DNA of 64,000 bases from Shinisaurus crocodilurus (Eukaryota; Chordata; Lepidosauria; Squamata; Shinisauridae): assembly GCA_021292165.1 (NCBI GenBank), contig CM037877.1:10531980-10595979 (forward strand), given 5' to 3'. Position 1 is the stretch's first letter, and every line of letters starts with the position of its first letter. Below are positions 30,550 through 42,131 of this stretch, one piece after another. A program made the translations under genes and the position numbers. A model generated the notes under the pieces. The model was not told the origin of the DNA and made no database searches. It saw nothing but the letters and a program-made list of their open reading frames with translations.

Positions 30550-31921
30550 ACAACAAATGTAACTACATAAATGTGGACATATCAGTTGCAATTAATACAT
30601 GTGAAATGTTATATATGAAAATACAGCTTTCTTAAAATATATATATATGCATAAATTTCAACAAAGGCAAGCCAAATATCCAAATATGTATCAATTTGCA
30701 ACTGGTGTCTATATACCACCCATTCAAATGTTGAAAGTGTTGTTAGGTCTGCAGTATTGGAGGTGAGCATTTATCCTTCCAATGCTGTAATATCAGTCTT
30801 TTAGCTGTCAAAAGGATGCAGAGAGTCCATTCATGTTGAGCATGTGCTAACTTCCAGGAAGCAGGCAGATAATCAGTAAATATTAAAGAGTGTTGCAGTA
30901 CAAACTTTATCCATATTATAACTTATTCCCAAACAGAGGCAACTACTGAATGTTGCCAAAGCATTGGCTTGGTTACATCTCCAGCAATTAGCTGACTTAG
31001 ACAAACCCTTGTTAAAGAGATGTTGTAGCATCCAATAGACACAGAACAAACATTTTTGCTGAATAAGACGTAACCTAAGATCCATTGATGCTTCAGATAC
31101 AGACACTAAAGTGGTTATCTGTTGCTTAGGAAAAATAGGACAGTCTACTTCCCTATTCCATTCCTGCTTAAGACCCTGTATATCATATTTATTCACCGAT
31201 AATAAGTATTTATAAACATTGGAATTGTGGGTCGATATATCTAATCGATCTCTATAAGTACTTCTAATAGTGAAGGAGACTCTGAAGCTGTGAAAGTGGC
31301 AGGACCAAGCCTAGATTCTAACAAATGTTGTGATTGCAAATATTGCCATTCAGATGTAGCAGGCAAATCGTACCGTATTTGGCATGCAAAACTGAGATTG
31401 ACAAAAACTTGTCATCAGCACCAACTAATTGATCCAAGGTAAAAAAAATAAAATAAAATCAGCTTATCCATCGAAGTCTACCACAAAAACATTTTCTTAC
31501 CAAATAAATAATAAAATAAAAATAAAAAATAAGAGATCATCAGCATAAAGAATAATGTTAAATTCTAAACAATCATGCAAAAAGTCATGAATGTTACTAT
31601 TCGGTCTAATAGCACACACCAGGGGTTCCAAACATAAATCAAATATCAATGGAGAAAGTGGACATCCCTATCTGGTACCTCTCCCAAGTAAAAAGAAATC
31701 CAAGAAAAGACCCTTGGTCATAACTCTAGCTCTTGGGGTTGAATATAAAATGTTGACCCATTTCAAAAATTCTACAGGAAAGCTGAAATTACTCAACACA
31801 GTGAAAATAAATTTCCACTGAATTTTATCAAAGGCCTTTTCAGCATCCAAAAAAAACAATGACAGCCTTGTCTGTTCTATCATGCCTTGGATTGAGAGCA
31901 TAATTCGTTCCGGAAATGTGC
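30550..31921 (-). pseudogene. L1 ORF2 relic, RT palm to C-terminus
   Basis: Minus-strand translation gives SLFFLDAEKAFDKIQWKF (first catalytic Asp of RT) near 31850 and LYADDLL at about 31536-31550 (the YADD catalytic box). Near 31020 a CVYWMLQHLF...CWRC segment marks the L1 C-terminus. Several stops and frameshifts make it inactive. Its upstream part is at 35232-36450; the two were one element until younger insertions split it. Confidence 0.82.
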
Positions 31922-33875
31922 TTAGAATCATAGAATCATAGAAAAGTAGAGTTGGAAGGGGCCTACAAGACCATCGAGTCCAACCCCCTGCTCAATGCAG
32001 GAATCCAGGTCAAAGCATCTCTGACAGATGTCTGTCCAGCTGCACCTTGAATGCCTCCAGAGTGGGAAAGCCCACCACCTCCCTAGGTAGTTGATTCCAT
32101 TGTCTTATTGCTCTGACAGTCAGGAAATTTTTCCTGATGTTTAGGTGGAATCTAGGTTCCTGTAATTTGAGCCAATTATTCCGTGTCCTGCAAACTGAGA
32201 TGATCGAGAAGAGATCCTTGCCCTCCTCTGTGTGACATCCCTTCAAATACTGGAAGAGTGAGATCATATCTCCCCTCAGTCTCCTCTTCTGAAGGCTAAA
32301 CATGCCCAGTTCTTTCAGTCTCTCCTCATAGGGCCTTGTTTCCAGTCCCTTTATCATCCTTGTTGCCCTCCTCTGAACCCTCTCCAGTTTGTCTATGTCC
32401 TTCTTAAAGTGAGGTGCCCAGAACTGGACGCAGTACTCAAGATGAGGCCTAACCAGTGCCGAGTAAAGGGGAATTATCACTTCCCGTGATTTGGAAGCAA
32501 TACTTCTATTAATACAGCCCAAAATTGCATTTGCCTTCTTTGCAGCCACATCGCATTGCTGGCTCATATTCAGTTTGTGATCTACCACAATTCCAAGATC
32601 TTTCTCACTTGTAGTATTGTTGAGCCAAGTGTCCCCCATTCGGTAACTCTGCATTTGGTTTCCTCTCCCTAGGTGCAGCACTTGGCATTTATCCCTATTA
32701 AATTTCATTCTGTTGTTTTCGGCCCAGCGCTCCAGCCTATCGAGGTCACTTTGAATTTTGTTTCTGTCTTCCAGAGTATTAGCTGTTCCACCCAACTTTG
32801 TGTCATCTGCAAATTTGATAAGTATTCCCTGTACCTCCTGATCCAAGTCATTAATAAAAATGTTGAAGAGCACCGGGCCCAGGACCGAGCCCTGTGGTAC
32901 CCCGCTCGTTACCTCTCCCCAGTTTGAGAAGGAACCATTGATAAGCACTCTTTGAGTCTGATTCTCTAGCCAATTGTGGATCCACCTGATAGTTGTTCCA
33001 TCTAGCCCACTGTTAGCTAGCTTGCTAATCAGGATATCATGAGGCACTTTGTCGAAAGCTTTGCTGGAGTCCAGATATATAATGTCCACAGCATTCCCAC
33101 AGTCCACAAGGGAGGTTACCCGATCAAAAAATGAGATCAGATTAGTCTGACAGGATTTGTTCTTGACAAATCAATGCTGGCTTCTAGTAATCACTGCATT
33201 GTTTTCAAGGTGCTTGCAGACTGACTTCTTTATAATCTGCTCCAAAATCTTCCCAGGGATTGATGTCAGACTGACTGGCCTATAGTTCCCAGGTTCCTCC
33301 TTCTTGCCCTTTTTGAAGATGGGAACAACATTTGCCCTCCTCCAGTCATCTGGCACTTCACCTGTCCTCCAAGATTTCTCAAAGATAATAGACAGTGGTT
33401 CTGAGAGTTCTTCTGCCAGTTCCTTTATTACTCTAGGATGCAGCTCATCAGGCCCTGGAGATTTAAACTCATTCAGAGCAATCAGGTGCTCCTTGACCTT
33501 TTGCCTTTCAATCTCAAGCTGCAATCCTGCCCCTTCAGTCTGCACTTCAGGTTTGCCAGGGTGGTCATAGACCCTCTTTTGGGAGAAGACTGAGCCCAAG
33601 TAGGAATTGAACACTTCTGCCTTTTCTTTGTCTTCTGTTATCAATTTGCCATCCTCATTGCGTAGTTGAACCACCAGTTCTTTCTTCTGTCTTTTACTGT
33701 GCATGTATCTGAAGAAAGCTTTCTTGTTGCTTTTAGCATCCCTCGCTAACCTTAGCTCATTCTCAGCTTTAGCCTTCCTGACACTATTCCTGCAGTTCTG
33801 TGCTACCTGCCTGTACTCCTCCCTTGTAGCCTGTCCTTCCTTCCACTTCTTATACGTGTCCTTGTAATCCAAAAC
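31922..33875 (-). mobile_element. Young CR1 LINE inserted in L1
   Basis: The 3' end is at 31922 with agaatcatagaatcatag, the inverse of the CR1 octamer tail. The element is 5'-truncated at about 33875, inside the linker just before the RT. L1 sequence continues beyond it only after another 1.3 kb of inserts. Confidence 0.95.
32010..33872 (-). pseudogene. CR1 reverse transcriptase, one in-frame stop
   Basis: A single reading frame of about 620 codons covers the RT. It starts near MDYKDTYKKWKEGQ and includes PGPDELHPRVIKEL, RRANVVPIFKKGKKEEPGNY and RPVSLTSIPGKILEQI. A TGA stop lies at 33171-33173. The frame continues with YLDSSKAFDKVPH (first catalytic Asp), SGVPQGSVLGP and LIKFADDTKLGG (the FADD box). 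The C-terminal part ends RQWNQLPREVV...EML. The stop and the loss of ORF1 and endonuclease make it non-autonomous, but the otherwise open frame shows recent insertion. It is the best-preserved LINE in the window and a likely relative of the element that moved the CR1-tailed SINEs. Confidence 0.93.
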
Positions 33876-34076
33876 ACTCTTATATCAAAACGAAATCCCC
33901 CCAAAAAAAATTGTACAGAGATTTTTAATTTAAGCCGTACTACAGTACTTGTATTGCAAGACGTCGCTTGTATATCAAGTCAAAAAAAAAAAATTAAATA
34001 AATATTTAAAAATTTGCTTGTCTTGCAAAACACTCTCAAACCAAGTTACTTGCAATTCAAGGTATTACTGTATTTG
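33876..34076. mobile_element. Possible Tc1/mariner-like remnant
   Basis: Repeated motifs cttgtattgcaagacg, gcttgtcttgcaaaac and aaaccaagttacttgcaa run up to aaggtattactgta. The CAGTAATACCTTG-type terminus next to TA resembles non-autonomous mariner-like elements, but only one end is clear. Confidence 0.35.
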
Positions 34077-34133
34077 GCAGTGCAATCCTCTGAGGGTGCC
34101 CACAACCCCCTGAACCCAGAGGATTGAGGGCAT

Positions 34134-34796
34134 TGTTGTGACATTTAACAAAACAACAGCTGTGGCACAATTGTTTTCATTTGGAAAGGTACAGAAAGGC
34201 TAGGAAAACAAGTCGTGTTGCGTCTGCCACTTACTGTTCTGTTCTCATGGGAAAAGTAGGTGTGAACGAAATACGAGCTGATCACATGGTTTGTACTTTC
34301 TGATGACGTTGTATGATTTGTTAGGTTTCGTTTTCTGTAGCCATTTTTAGTAGAGAGATGGATTGCTTCTTTGGTTCTTCTCTCTCTGATGATCTGACTG
34401 TTGTTTGCTGGACTTGCAATCATGTAAAGTCAAATGCTAAAGTGGACTTGCTCCACTGGACTAATGCGTGCTATGCATTATAATCTGCAATATGAACTGT
34501 AATGTAGGAGATTGTATTTACTCTGATGTAGAAATAAACAGGTAGAAAGAAACCTGGTGGAATCTAGCAGAGTTATTTCCTTATTACTGGATGCTGCAAG
34601 AGGAAGCTGAAAGCTGGCTGAAATCCGAGACGCTTGGAATGCTGCGAGGGGGGAGAGACAGTTCTGGAGCTCTGTGTGTGTACTTCATGGGCCAGTTACA
34701 CACACAGAACAGGATCTTAAATCTTCCATCTCACTCTGCTGTCTTTTCCACGGGGCCGGCGGGCCTGCTGGGGTGGATTGGTTTTAAAAGCCTTCA
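34134..34796 (+). mobile_element. LTR, same family as 29366-30040
   Basis: Begins tgttgtgacatttaac and ends gttttaaaagccttca. AATAAA lies at 34533-34538. It is colinear with the inverse of 29366-30040 through catgggaaaagtaggtgtga, acttgcaatcatgtaa and gttatttccttattactgg. The flanks gggca and gggct match at 4 of 5 if one base is allowed to shift. Confidence 0.8.
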
Positions 34797-34882
34797 GGGC
34801 TGAGTCATTGCCCCTTCAGGCATATTATGCAGGGTGGGAGGAGCGTGGCAGATAGGACATCTGCCGTGCTTCCTTCACCCTC

Positions 34883-34924
34883 AAAAACATCTAGAGGGCT
34901 GATTTCAGCCCTCTAGATGTTTTT
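34883..34924. repeat. Perfect 20-bp-arm hairpin
   Basis: Arms aaaaacatctagagggctga and its exact inverse are separated by tt. It would form a 20-bp stem in single-stranded DNA or RNA. It is not followed by a T-run and is not a bacterial-type terminator. Confidence 0.9.
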
Positions 34925-35231
34925 CCTCTCCTCACGAGGAGGAGAGGCTGGGCCACAGCCTGGATTCCTTGGAATCTGACAGAACCTCGCTTCTCCTCTC
35001 CCCATCCCCAGGAATTACTCCCCCATGGGGGACCAAAGATGGAAGACTGTCTTCAGTTCCCTGTAGTTCCCTGCCAGCATGGAAAGATCCAGGCTGGCTA
35101 CCATGGGGGGGGGGGGTGCTCCACGGTGCTGCAACCTTGGAAAGGACTTCTGAGGTCACAGCACCTTCCAGGTCAAATCTTGTGTCCTCCCAAACAAGAT
35201 CGGGGCGGGGGGGACATAGGATTGTGCCCTA

Positions 35232-36450
35232 AAGCTATCAAATCAACAAGTAACCTACGATTATCAGCTCCCAGTCTATGTTTAATAGATCCCACCTGGT
35301 CTGGCTGAACCAGTGTTGTAATAACTTGTTGCAATCTATAGGCCAGAATTGTAGTTAATATTTTAATATCTAAGTTAACAAAATAGGCTGATAGTTAGCA
35401 CAATTCTTGGCAGGCTTAGGAAACGCAGTAATATAAGCATCATTTAATGATGAAGGAAACCCGATACAAAAATATAATTATAAAGGTGACAAAGCTTTGG
35501 AACAAAGAGGCTCGAAAATGTTTTATACCTCTCAGCTGGAAACCTATCCAGACCAGGTGATTTCCCCATATGCATATTTGTAATTGTTTTCATAATCTCC
35601 TCAATATGCAAAGGAGTCGAAAGAAACTGCCATTGTGAGGAATCTAAACATGGTAGATCAACATGGGGGCAAAAAAGTGTCCATGTCCTGTTCCGATGTT
35701 TAACTACCCGCACTATACAAATCAGGAAAAAAAAAACTTTTAAAATTGTGAGTTTATATCTATAGGAGAGGTGTATATTGTATCATCCTCATCTTTAATA
35801 GCTGAAATAACTTTTCACTGTTTTTGCTGTTTAAGACGATGTGCCAAAATCTTACCAGGACGTTCACCATTTTCCCAATATGCCTGTCGTAAACAGGTTA
35901 AGGCCAATTCCACCTGCTGCGAAAGGATATTATTCAACTCATATTTAACGTTCCAAAACTCCTGATTAAGTTATGCAGTTGGGCAAATGGCAAACTGGGT
36001 TATAAGAGTTTTCATGTTCTTATTTAAAGACATTTGTTGCATTTTTTTATTATATGAAGGATAGGCAATAATTTGGCCCTGTATAACAGCTTTACTGGCC
36101 TCCCACTCAACAGCAGAAGAATCAACAGTATCCTCATTAATTTTGAAATACTCGAGTAACTCAGCAGAAATCTGATTTTTAAACATCTCATCATTAACAA
36201 GAGAAACATTAAAGTGCCAGAGACTGGGGGTGCTGGGCAAATTTAAAAACTGCAACTCCGAGCAGACAGGGGCATGGTCTGAAACTGCCAGTGTATCAAT
36301 CTTTCAAACATTTATTTGATGTAGCAAAGATGTAGAAACCAAAAAAAAAAAAAAAATCTAATCGAAAGCAATTATGACGGACAGGTAGAATAAAAGTATA
36401 GGCTCTCTCAGCAGGATGCAAAATGCTCATATAATGATATATGATAAGCA
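35232..36450 (-). pseudogene. L1 ORF2 relic, endonuclease end to RT fingers
   Basis: The minus strand gives VSDHAPVC near 36270 (the SDH motif that closes the L1 endonuclease), then a WHFN...EWEASKAVIQGQIIAY linker. MHMGKSPGLDRFPAERYKTF follows near 35570 (the KSPGxDGF motif at the start of RT). Next comes YRLQQVITTLVQPDQVG near 35310 (RT region where QSGF is usual). The order continues into 31921, which identifies one L1 broken by later insertions. Confidence 0.82.
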
Positions 36451-36734
36451 GCTTTTTTAATGGGATTCCTGTGAAAAGGAAGTGAGTTGTCCCTTCTTCT
36501 TAACACAGATGGTGGAAGGTATATAAATGCATACCATACACTGTGCGGTCACACCATGTTACCTGCTGCAGGTTCATATGTGATGTCGTTGTTGTCCGCT
36601 AGGAATTCACACTGCCTTTGCACAGGTGGGGAGGAAGCATACCCATTTCCATCAAAAAAAAAACAACCATTGGCAGTCCTCTCCTCACTCCCCTAGCCTC
36701 ACCCTCCCACACACTTTCTGACCCTGGCGGGTGG

Positions 36735-37410
36735 ATTTCAGTTTTTAGAGGGTGCAAAGGGTGCTAGTAACCTCAAGGCTGGATTACTGCAATGCACTCT
36801 ATGTGGGGCTGCCCTTGAGGCTGCTCCGGAAGCTGGAGCTAGTGCACAAGGCAGCAGCTCAGCTTTTGTCGGGAGCTGCCCCTTTTCAGCATGCAACTCC
36901 TTTGCTGAAGGAACTGCCCTGGCTACCTATTTGCTACCGGGTCGGGTTTAAGGTTCTGGTACTTGTGTACAAAGGCCAAAACAACATGGGACCAGGTTAC
37001 CTGAGAGAGCGCCTCCTCCCATACCAACCTGCCCAGTTGCTGAGGTCATAGATGACATGCTCTTGGTGGTTCCTCATGGACCTTTGGCCCAATTGGAGTC
37101 CAGCAGGAGAAGAGCCTTCAGTGTGGTGGCTCCACTTCTGTGGAACTCCATACCTCTGGAGGTCAGGCAGGCTTCGACATGGTGCTGCTTTTGGCGCCTG
37201 CTGAAAACCTCCTTGTTCCCAGAAGCCTCTGCTCTTCAACCACCTGTGTTTGTTTTAGTTTGTTTTCAGTGTTGTTGTTGTTGTGTGTTTTTTGTTTCTT
37301 TCATCTGTTTTTGTCTTTTTATTGTTCACTGCTCCAGAATCTGCTGTATACAAATACTGTATTTGGAGCGGTATACAAATACTGTAAACAACAACAACAA
37401 CAACAATAAT
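36735..37410 (+). mobile_element. L2 LINE 3' end
   Basis: The frame at 36752-37051 has [30 protein letters not shown] and PWLPICYRVGFKVLVLVYKG. The continuing frame has RRRAFSVVAPLLWNSIPLEV. The tail has atactgtatttggagcggta and an (ACA)n(ATA)n run at 37387-37415. A frameshift separates the two coding parts. Confidence 0.9.
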
Positions 37411-37415
37411 AATAA

Positions 37416-38179
37416 TGGGAAGAGGGTGCAAAAGTGTGTGCAGTGTTATTCTGCAGGCAATCTCCGATTCTGCATAAGGAAAATGATACACTTATTCTAT
37501 GCAATGAAATCTCAGCAAGAAACTTAAAAACTGATGATGTCTGAATTGCCCCTGAAAAAATTCTGAAGGGAACTATTTTAATTCCCTCCCCACTGACTGC
37601 AAAACCCCTCCACATGTTTTGTCTAAGTGGGACCCCCCACATTCACCCCCAATCATGCCTTTTTCTTGTAGTTGCAGGTCTTAGACGAAGTTCATGTTAC
37701 GCATTACTCCACCCACCCCTTTCAGTGCTCTTCGCCCAATGCTGCTACACCAGGGCATTGTTCAGTCAGTCCAAGATCAAACAGCAACTTGTTAGAAGTA
37801 GGAGTTCAGAAACACAGTACAGGTCAGGCTGTCTGGTACTTGAGGTGCCTTGGGGGGGGCGGGTAGATTCAGTCTCACTGAACTCAGTGGAAAGACCTGT
37901 GCGGCCTTCAGTGGGGTTCCTTTTGAACTGTTCTTCTCTGTGAAAATCTTTCTGGGTACCCAGTTCTGGCAAGATATTGCACGCCACTGAAATCAGAACT
38001 CAGAATGCTACTTTTCAAAACAAGACCCTTTAATTTCGTCCTCTTCATGAGATAACTGTCTTTTGGGACTGAGCCTGAAGCATGGAGTGCTAAAATAACA
38101 GTGGAGAAAAACAAAAACAAAAACTCCAGAGTAGATCTATGAGAGACAACAGCCTGCAATGATCTGCCTTGTTTTTTGT
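37416..38179. other. No gene or repeat recognised
   Basis: Short frames only; no known family pattern. Confidence 0.4.
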
Positions 38180-38300
38180 ATGTGTTTACCATAGTTTTTA
38201 CTCCACGCTTCCACCAAAGGGCTCAGGGTGACCCCCAACATGACTCCCACCATTTTACCCTCACAACAGCCCTGCAAGGTTAGGCTGGGAGGTAGTAAAT
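38180..38300 (-). mobile_element. Old MIR-like SINE fragment
   Basis: ttttaccctcacaacagccc followed by tgcaaggttaggctgggagg matches the inverse of the MIR-like core. It is more diverged than the other copies. Confidence 0.6.
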
Positions 38301-38514
38301 AAGTATAGCAGAAGAGCCTTGCTAGATAAGACCAGAAAGGACCATTTTTAATCCAATGTCCTGTTTCCAGCAGAGGACAGCTAGATGCTTCTGGGAATTT
38401 CATTTGCAGAACATGGTGATAACAGGCCCTCTGATGTCCTCCTCCCCCCCCAAAAAAAATAAAGTCTAATTTGTGAAAATTTCCTCAGTAGACTAAATCA
38501 ACCCTGCTTTCGTG

Positions 38515-38825
38515 CATGGAGGGAATTTGCACGAGTTTTGGGAGGATGGGAACCAGGCATGAGATGGGCAGTGAGACGACCTTCGTAGAATCCTAGTGAT
38601 CTCAATTCAGTTTCACTCCATTTCTCATTTTTCCATTTTTAATTTCAGTTTGTCCCAAACTTTGAGAATTTATATTTAATGTTCACACGAAAATCCATAA
38701 GCGTTTTTGTGCACATTGCTCCTAATACATGCATGTTTGTATTCATTTTTTGCCCAATATACACATACTTTGAAAACCATGTTCCTAATATAACACATTA
38801 AAGTTAAATTTAATTCTGCTTATTT
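38515..38825 (-). repeat. TAGGGATG-family fragment
   Basis: gggaaccaggcatgagatgg and agaatcctagtgatctc are shared with 63590-63650. Internal aaaatccataagcgttttt and tgtgcacattgctccta resemble 22430-22520. It ends in (TTTA)n at 38818-38833. Confidence 0.5.
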
Positions 38826-38966
38826 ATTTATTTATTTTGCCCAGTTTTCTATCCTATCAAGATCAATTTGAATTTTGTTTCTGTCTTCTAAGTCAACAGC
38901 TATCCCCACCCAATTTTGTGTCGTCTGCAGATTTGATAAGCACCCGCACACCTCTTCCTCTAAGCC

Positions 38967-39592
38967 CGGGGGTGCTCAATACAGCGCCCACAGGGACCTC
39001 CAAAGGCACCCACAAAGTTCTCCAATCCCTGCCCCCTTAAAAAAAATTTTTTTTTTAATTTAAAAAAAAACTTGAAAAGCATTAGGGTGCCAGGAGGTTC
39101 TCCTTCCTGTTCCTGAACCTACCACTGGGCAGGAATGTACAGAAAGAGTTGTTTCCTGACCCCGCCTAATATTCTTCCATACACAGAGATCTTTCTCCTT
39201 CGCTCTCTCTCTGCCTATCTCTCCACTCCCAGCCTCTAGCCTTCCTATTTCACTCAAACCTTTTCCTCGTGATTTCTCTCCCATCCCTGTCCCTGGCCGC
39301 CTTCTTTCTCTCCCTTCCTAGCCCCTAGCCTTGCTCTTTCTCTCCCACTTCCACCTTTATCTTGCTGTTCCTCTCCGCTCCCCACTCCTAGACTTGTTCT
39401 TTCTCTCCCCTCTACCTGTTTGTGTTGCTCTATCCCCCTCCTTCCTTCCATCCCAGCCTCAAGCCTTGCTCTTTCTCTCCTTTCGACTAGCCACATGAGG
39501 GGCCATTTTGTAGTGGCACTCGCTGTCTCACAGCAGTTTCCTCAAATTCCCAAATGTGCCCACAAGCCCCAAAAAAGGTTGGGGACCCCTGC
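38967..39592 (-). mobile_element. Non-autonomous hAT element inside CR1
   Basis: On the minus strand it begins GCAGGGGTCCCCAACC and contains GGGGCTTGTGGGCACATTTG. The other end, ccgggggtgctcaa, is a decayed inverse. The flanks tctaagcc (38959-38966) and tcaaagcc (39593-39600) match at 7 of 8. CR1 sequence resumes on both sides, which fixes the insertion. Confidence 0.8.
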
Positions 39593-39609
39593 TCAAAGCC
39601 ATTGATATT

Positions 39610-39779
39610 TCATAGATTTCATAGATCATAGAGTTGGAAGGAGCCTACAAGGCTATCGAGTCCAACCCCCTGCTCAATGCAGGAAACTATCGGTGGGGTC
39701 TCCCATCCAAGTAATAACCAGCCCTGACCCTGCTTAGCTTTCCACACTCAGACAAGCTGAGCCAGCATAAGCCACAGGC
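39610..39779 (-). mobile_element. 5S-rRNA/CR1 chimeric SINE, copy B
   Basis: Same layout as 10332. The inverse of 5S box A lies at 39726-39740 (gaccctgcttagctt) and of box C at 39697-39713 (ggtctcccatccaagta). The CR1-type tail lies at 39610-39680, with two atttcatag units at the very end. It lies inside a CR1, next to the RT segment GPVLF. It shares with the other copies the changes taataacc (5S: tactaacc) and agctttcc (5S: agcttcc). Confidence 0.87.
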
Positions 39780-40732
39780 TTTTATATATATAAATATATA
39801 TATTTGAAGAGTACAGGACCCAGGACTGAACCCTGCAGCACCCCACTTGATACCTCCCTCCGGTTTGATGAGGAAACCTTGATGAGCAGTCTTTGAGTAC
39901 GGTTCTCCAGGCAGCTCTGGGTCCACCGAGTAGTAGTGTCATCCAGCCCACACTTAACTAGCTTGCTAATCAGAGTATCATCATGGGACACTTTATCAAA
40001 TATATGTTATGTCCACAGCATTTCCACAATCTACTGAGGAAGTTACCTGATTGAAAAAAAAAAATGAAATAAGATCATTCTGGCAGTACTTGTTTTTTGA
40101 CAAATCGATGCTCACTTCCAGTGATCATTGCATTAGTGTCAAGTCACCTACAGATTGAGCACTTTATAATCTGCTCTAGAATCTTCCCAGGTATTGATGT
40201 CAGACTGAATGGTCTATGATTCCCTGGATCTTCCTTTTTGCCCTTTTTGAAGTTAGGGACAACATTTGCCCTCCTCCAGTCTTCTGGTACACTTCACCTG
40301 TTCTCCAAGATTTCTCAAAAATAATAGATAGAGGTTCTGAGATTCAGCTCATTCAGCCCTCTAGGATGCAATTCATCTGGACCTGGGGACTTGAACTCAT
40401 TTGAGGTGCTTAGATATTCCCTGACCATCATTCTGTCAACTTCAAGTTGCAGTCCTACCCCTTCAGCCAGTTTGTCACATATGCCAGATGGGACAAAGAT
40501 CCTCTTTTGGAAGGTGAGCCAAAACAGGAGTTGAGCAGGTCTGCAGTTTCTTTGTTTCCTGTCAGCATTTTGCAATCTTCACTGAGCAGCTGGTCTACCA
40601 TTACTTTTGTCCTCCTTTTAACATATCCGAAGAAGCCTGTTTTGATATTCTTTGCATCCCTTGCCAACCTCCACTCATTCTGAGCTTTAGCCTCCCTGAC
40701 ACCATCTCTGCAATTCTGGACTATCTGCCTGT

Positions 40733-40868
40733 ATTTATTTTATTTATTTATTACATTTATACCCCGCCTTTTTTCCTATACGGAACTCAAGGCGGCTTAC
40801 ATAATAATCCTCCTCCTCCTCCTCTCCATTTTATCCTCACAACAACCCTGTGAGGTAGGTTAGGTCGG
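40733..40868 (-). mobile_element. MIR-like SINE inside CR1
   Basis: A (TTTA)n tail, then ataccccgccttttttccta, caaggcggcttacata and ttttatcctcacaacaaccc. Part of the core and the whole tRNA head are absent. CR1 RT is interrupted at its upstream linker. Confidence 0.87.
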
Positions 40869-41083
40869 AATTGGTCGGAATTTAGAACATTCCTTCTGTG
40901 CTGCTCCCTTAGGGTTCTTTGCTGCTCCCTCATGTATGGTGGGAGGCTGGAGCAAAAGACAGTTGGCTGCCCAGAGCTCCAGGCACCCTTAGGCCCCAGG
41001 AAACATTCCTTGCTCCCACTCACGTTCAACATTTCTGTACACTTCATTAGTCACCTGCCCCACCATACATGTTCTTTTGGCTC

Positions 41084-41695
41084 TCAGATCATCATCACTA
41101 AGCTTTTGGTGTAGCTAGATTGGCTTCTCCTGTTGTCTTCCATTTTTGTTTCCTCACTGGGATTGTTACTAATTGTGCCTTTAGTATTTCCTTTTTCAGG
41201 AACTCGCTCGCTTGAACTCCTCTTCCTGTTAGGTTTTCCTGCCATGGAATTCCTACTTAACATTGCTCTGAGTTTATTAACATCAGCTTTCCCGAAGTCC
41301 AAGGTACACTACACTCAGCTTTAGTTTTCTTTAAAATCAAGAACTCGAGCATCATATGGTCACTTTCCCCCAAAGTTCCTGCTACTTTCACCTCATCAAC
41401 TAACTCTTCCCTATCGGTCAGAATCAAGTTAAGGCTGGCTGATCCCCTCACTCCTTCCTTCACCCTCTGAAAAAGAAAGTTGTCAGTAAGGCAAGTCAGG
41501 AATTTCCCGGAGAGACCATGCCTGGCAGAGTTTGTCCCCAATAGATATCAGAGCAAAGTCCCCCATTACAACTACTTCATGCTTCCCTGACATATCTGCA
41601 ATTTGCTTTTTGAAAGCATCCTCCACATGTTGTCCTAAGCCGGGCAGTTGGTAGTAGACTCCCAGCCATAGTATTGTTTTTATTCCTTCCTCCAT
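41084..41695 (-). pseudogene. CR1 endonuclease C-terminal half and linker
   Basis: Minus-strand frames read LGVYYQLPGLGQHVEDAF, VVMGDFAL (GDFN in active enzymes), LTDNFLFQRVKEGVRGSA, LNLILTDREELVDEV and GESDHMMLEFLI (SDH motif of APE-type endonucleases). These are in the order expected for CR1 ORF2. The GDFN Asn is replaced and frameshifts occur near 41500 and 41300, so it is dead. Confidence 0.85.
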
Positions 41696-42131
41696 TTATT
41701 TTAACCCAGATGCTTTCAACAGGGCCACCATGTTCATTCTCTTGAATTGCTGTTCAGGTGTGCACATTTCTAACATATAGTGCAACTCATCCCTCCTCTC
41801 TAAAGCTTCTGCTCTGTTTGAAAAATGTATATCTTTCAACTGCTATGTTCTACTCATGGGAGCCATCTCACCAAGTCTCAGTTATACCTATTAAGCCATA
41901 TTTACCTTCTTGAATCAAGAGTTCAAGCTCATCCTATTGATTCCCCATACTCTGAGCATTAGTATAAAGGCATTGGAAGCCATGAACTTTATGGTCCAAT
42001 GACCTCCCTGAATTTGTACTAAGAGGTTTAACAGGCCCCACTATAGCTGCTCTTGCAGTTCCTGCTACCATTCAAGGAGCCCTCATCTGTAGTCTTTACC
42101 TCTAGGCTTTCATTTCCAACCCTCACAGGAT

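Larger units (their letters stand above)
34077..35231. mobile_element. Possible Harbinger-like element hosting an LTR
   Basis: Left cagtgcaatcctctgagg and right cataggattgtgccctaa are inverted and resemble the GGGTGCAATCCTATG termini at 2416. The interior includes a solo LTR, a perfect hairpin and GC-rich unassigned sequence. The left TWA duplication is not intact. Confidence 0.4.
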
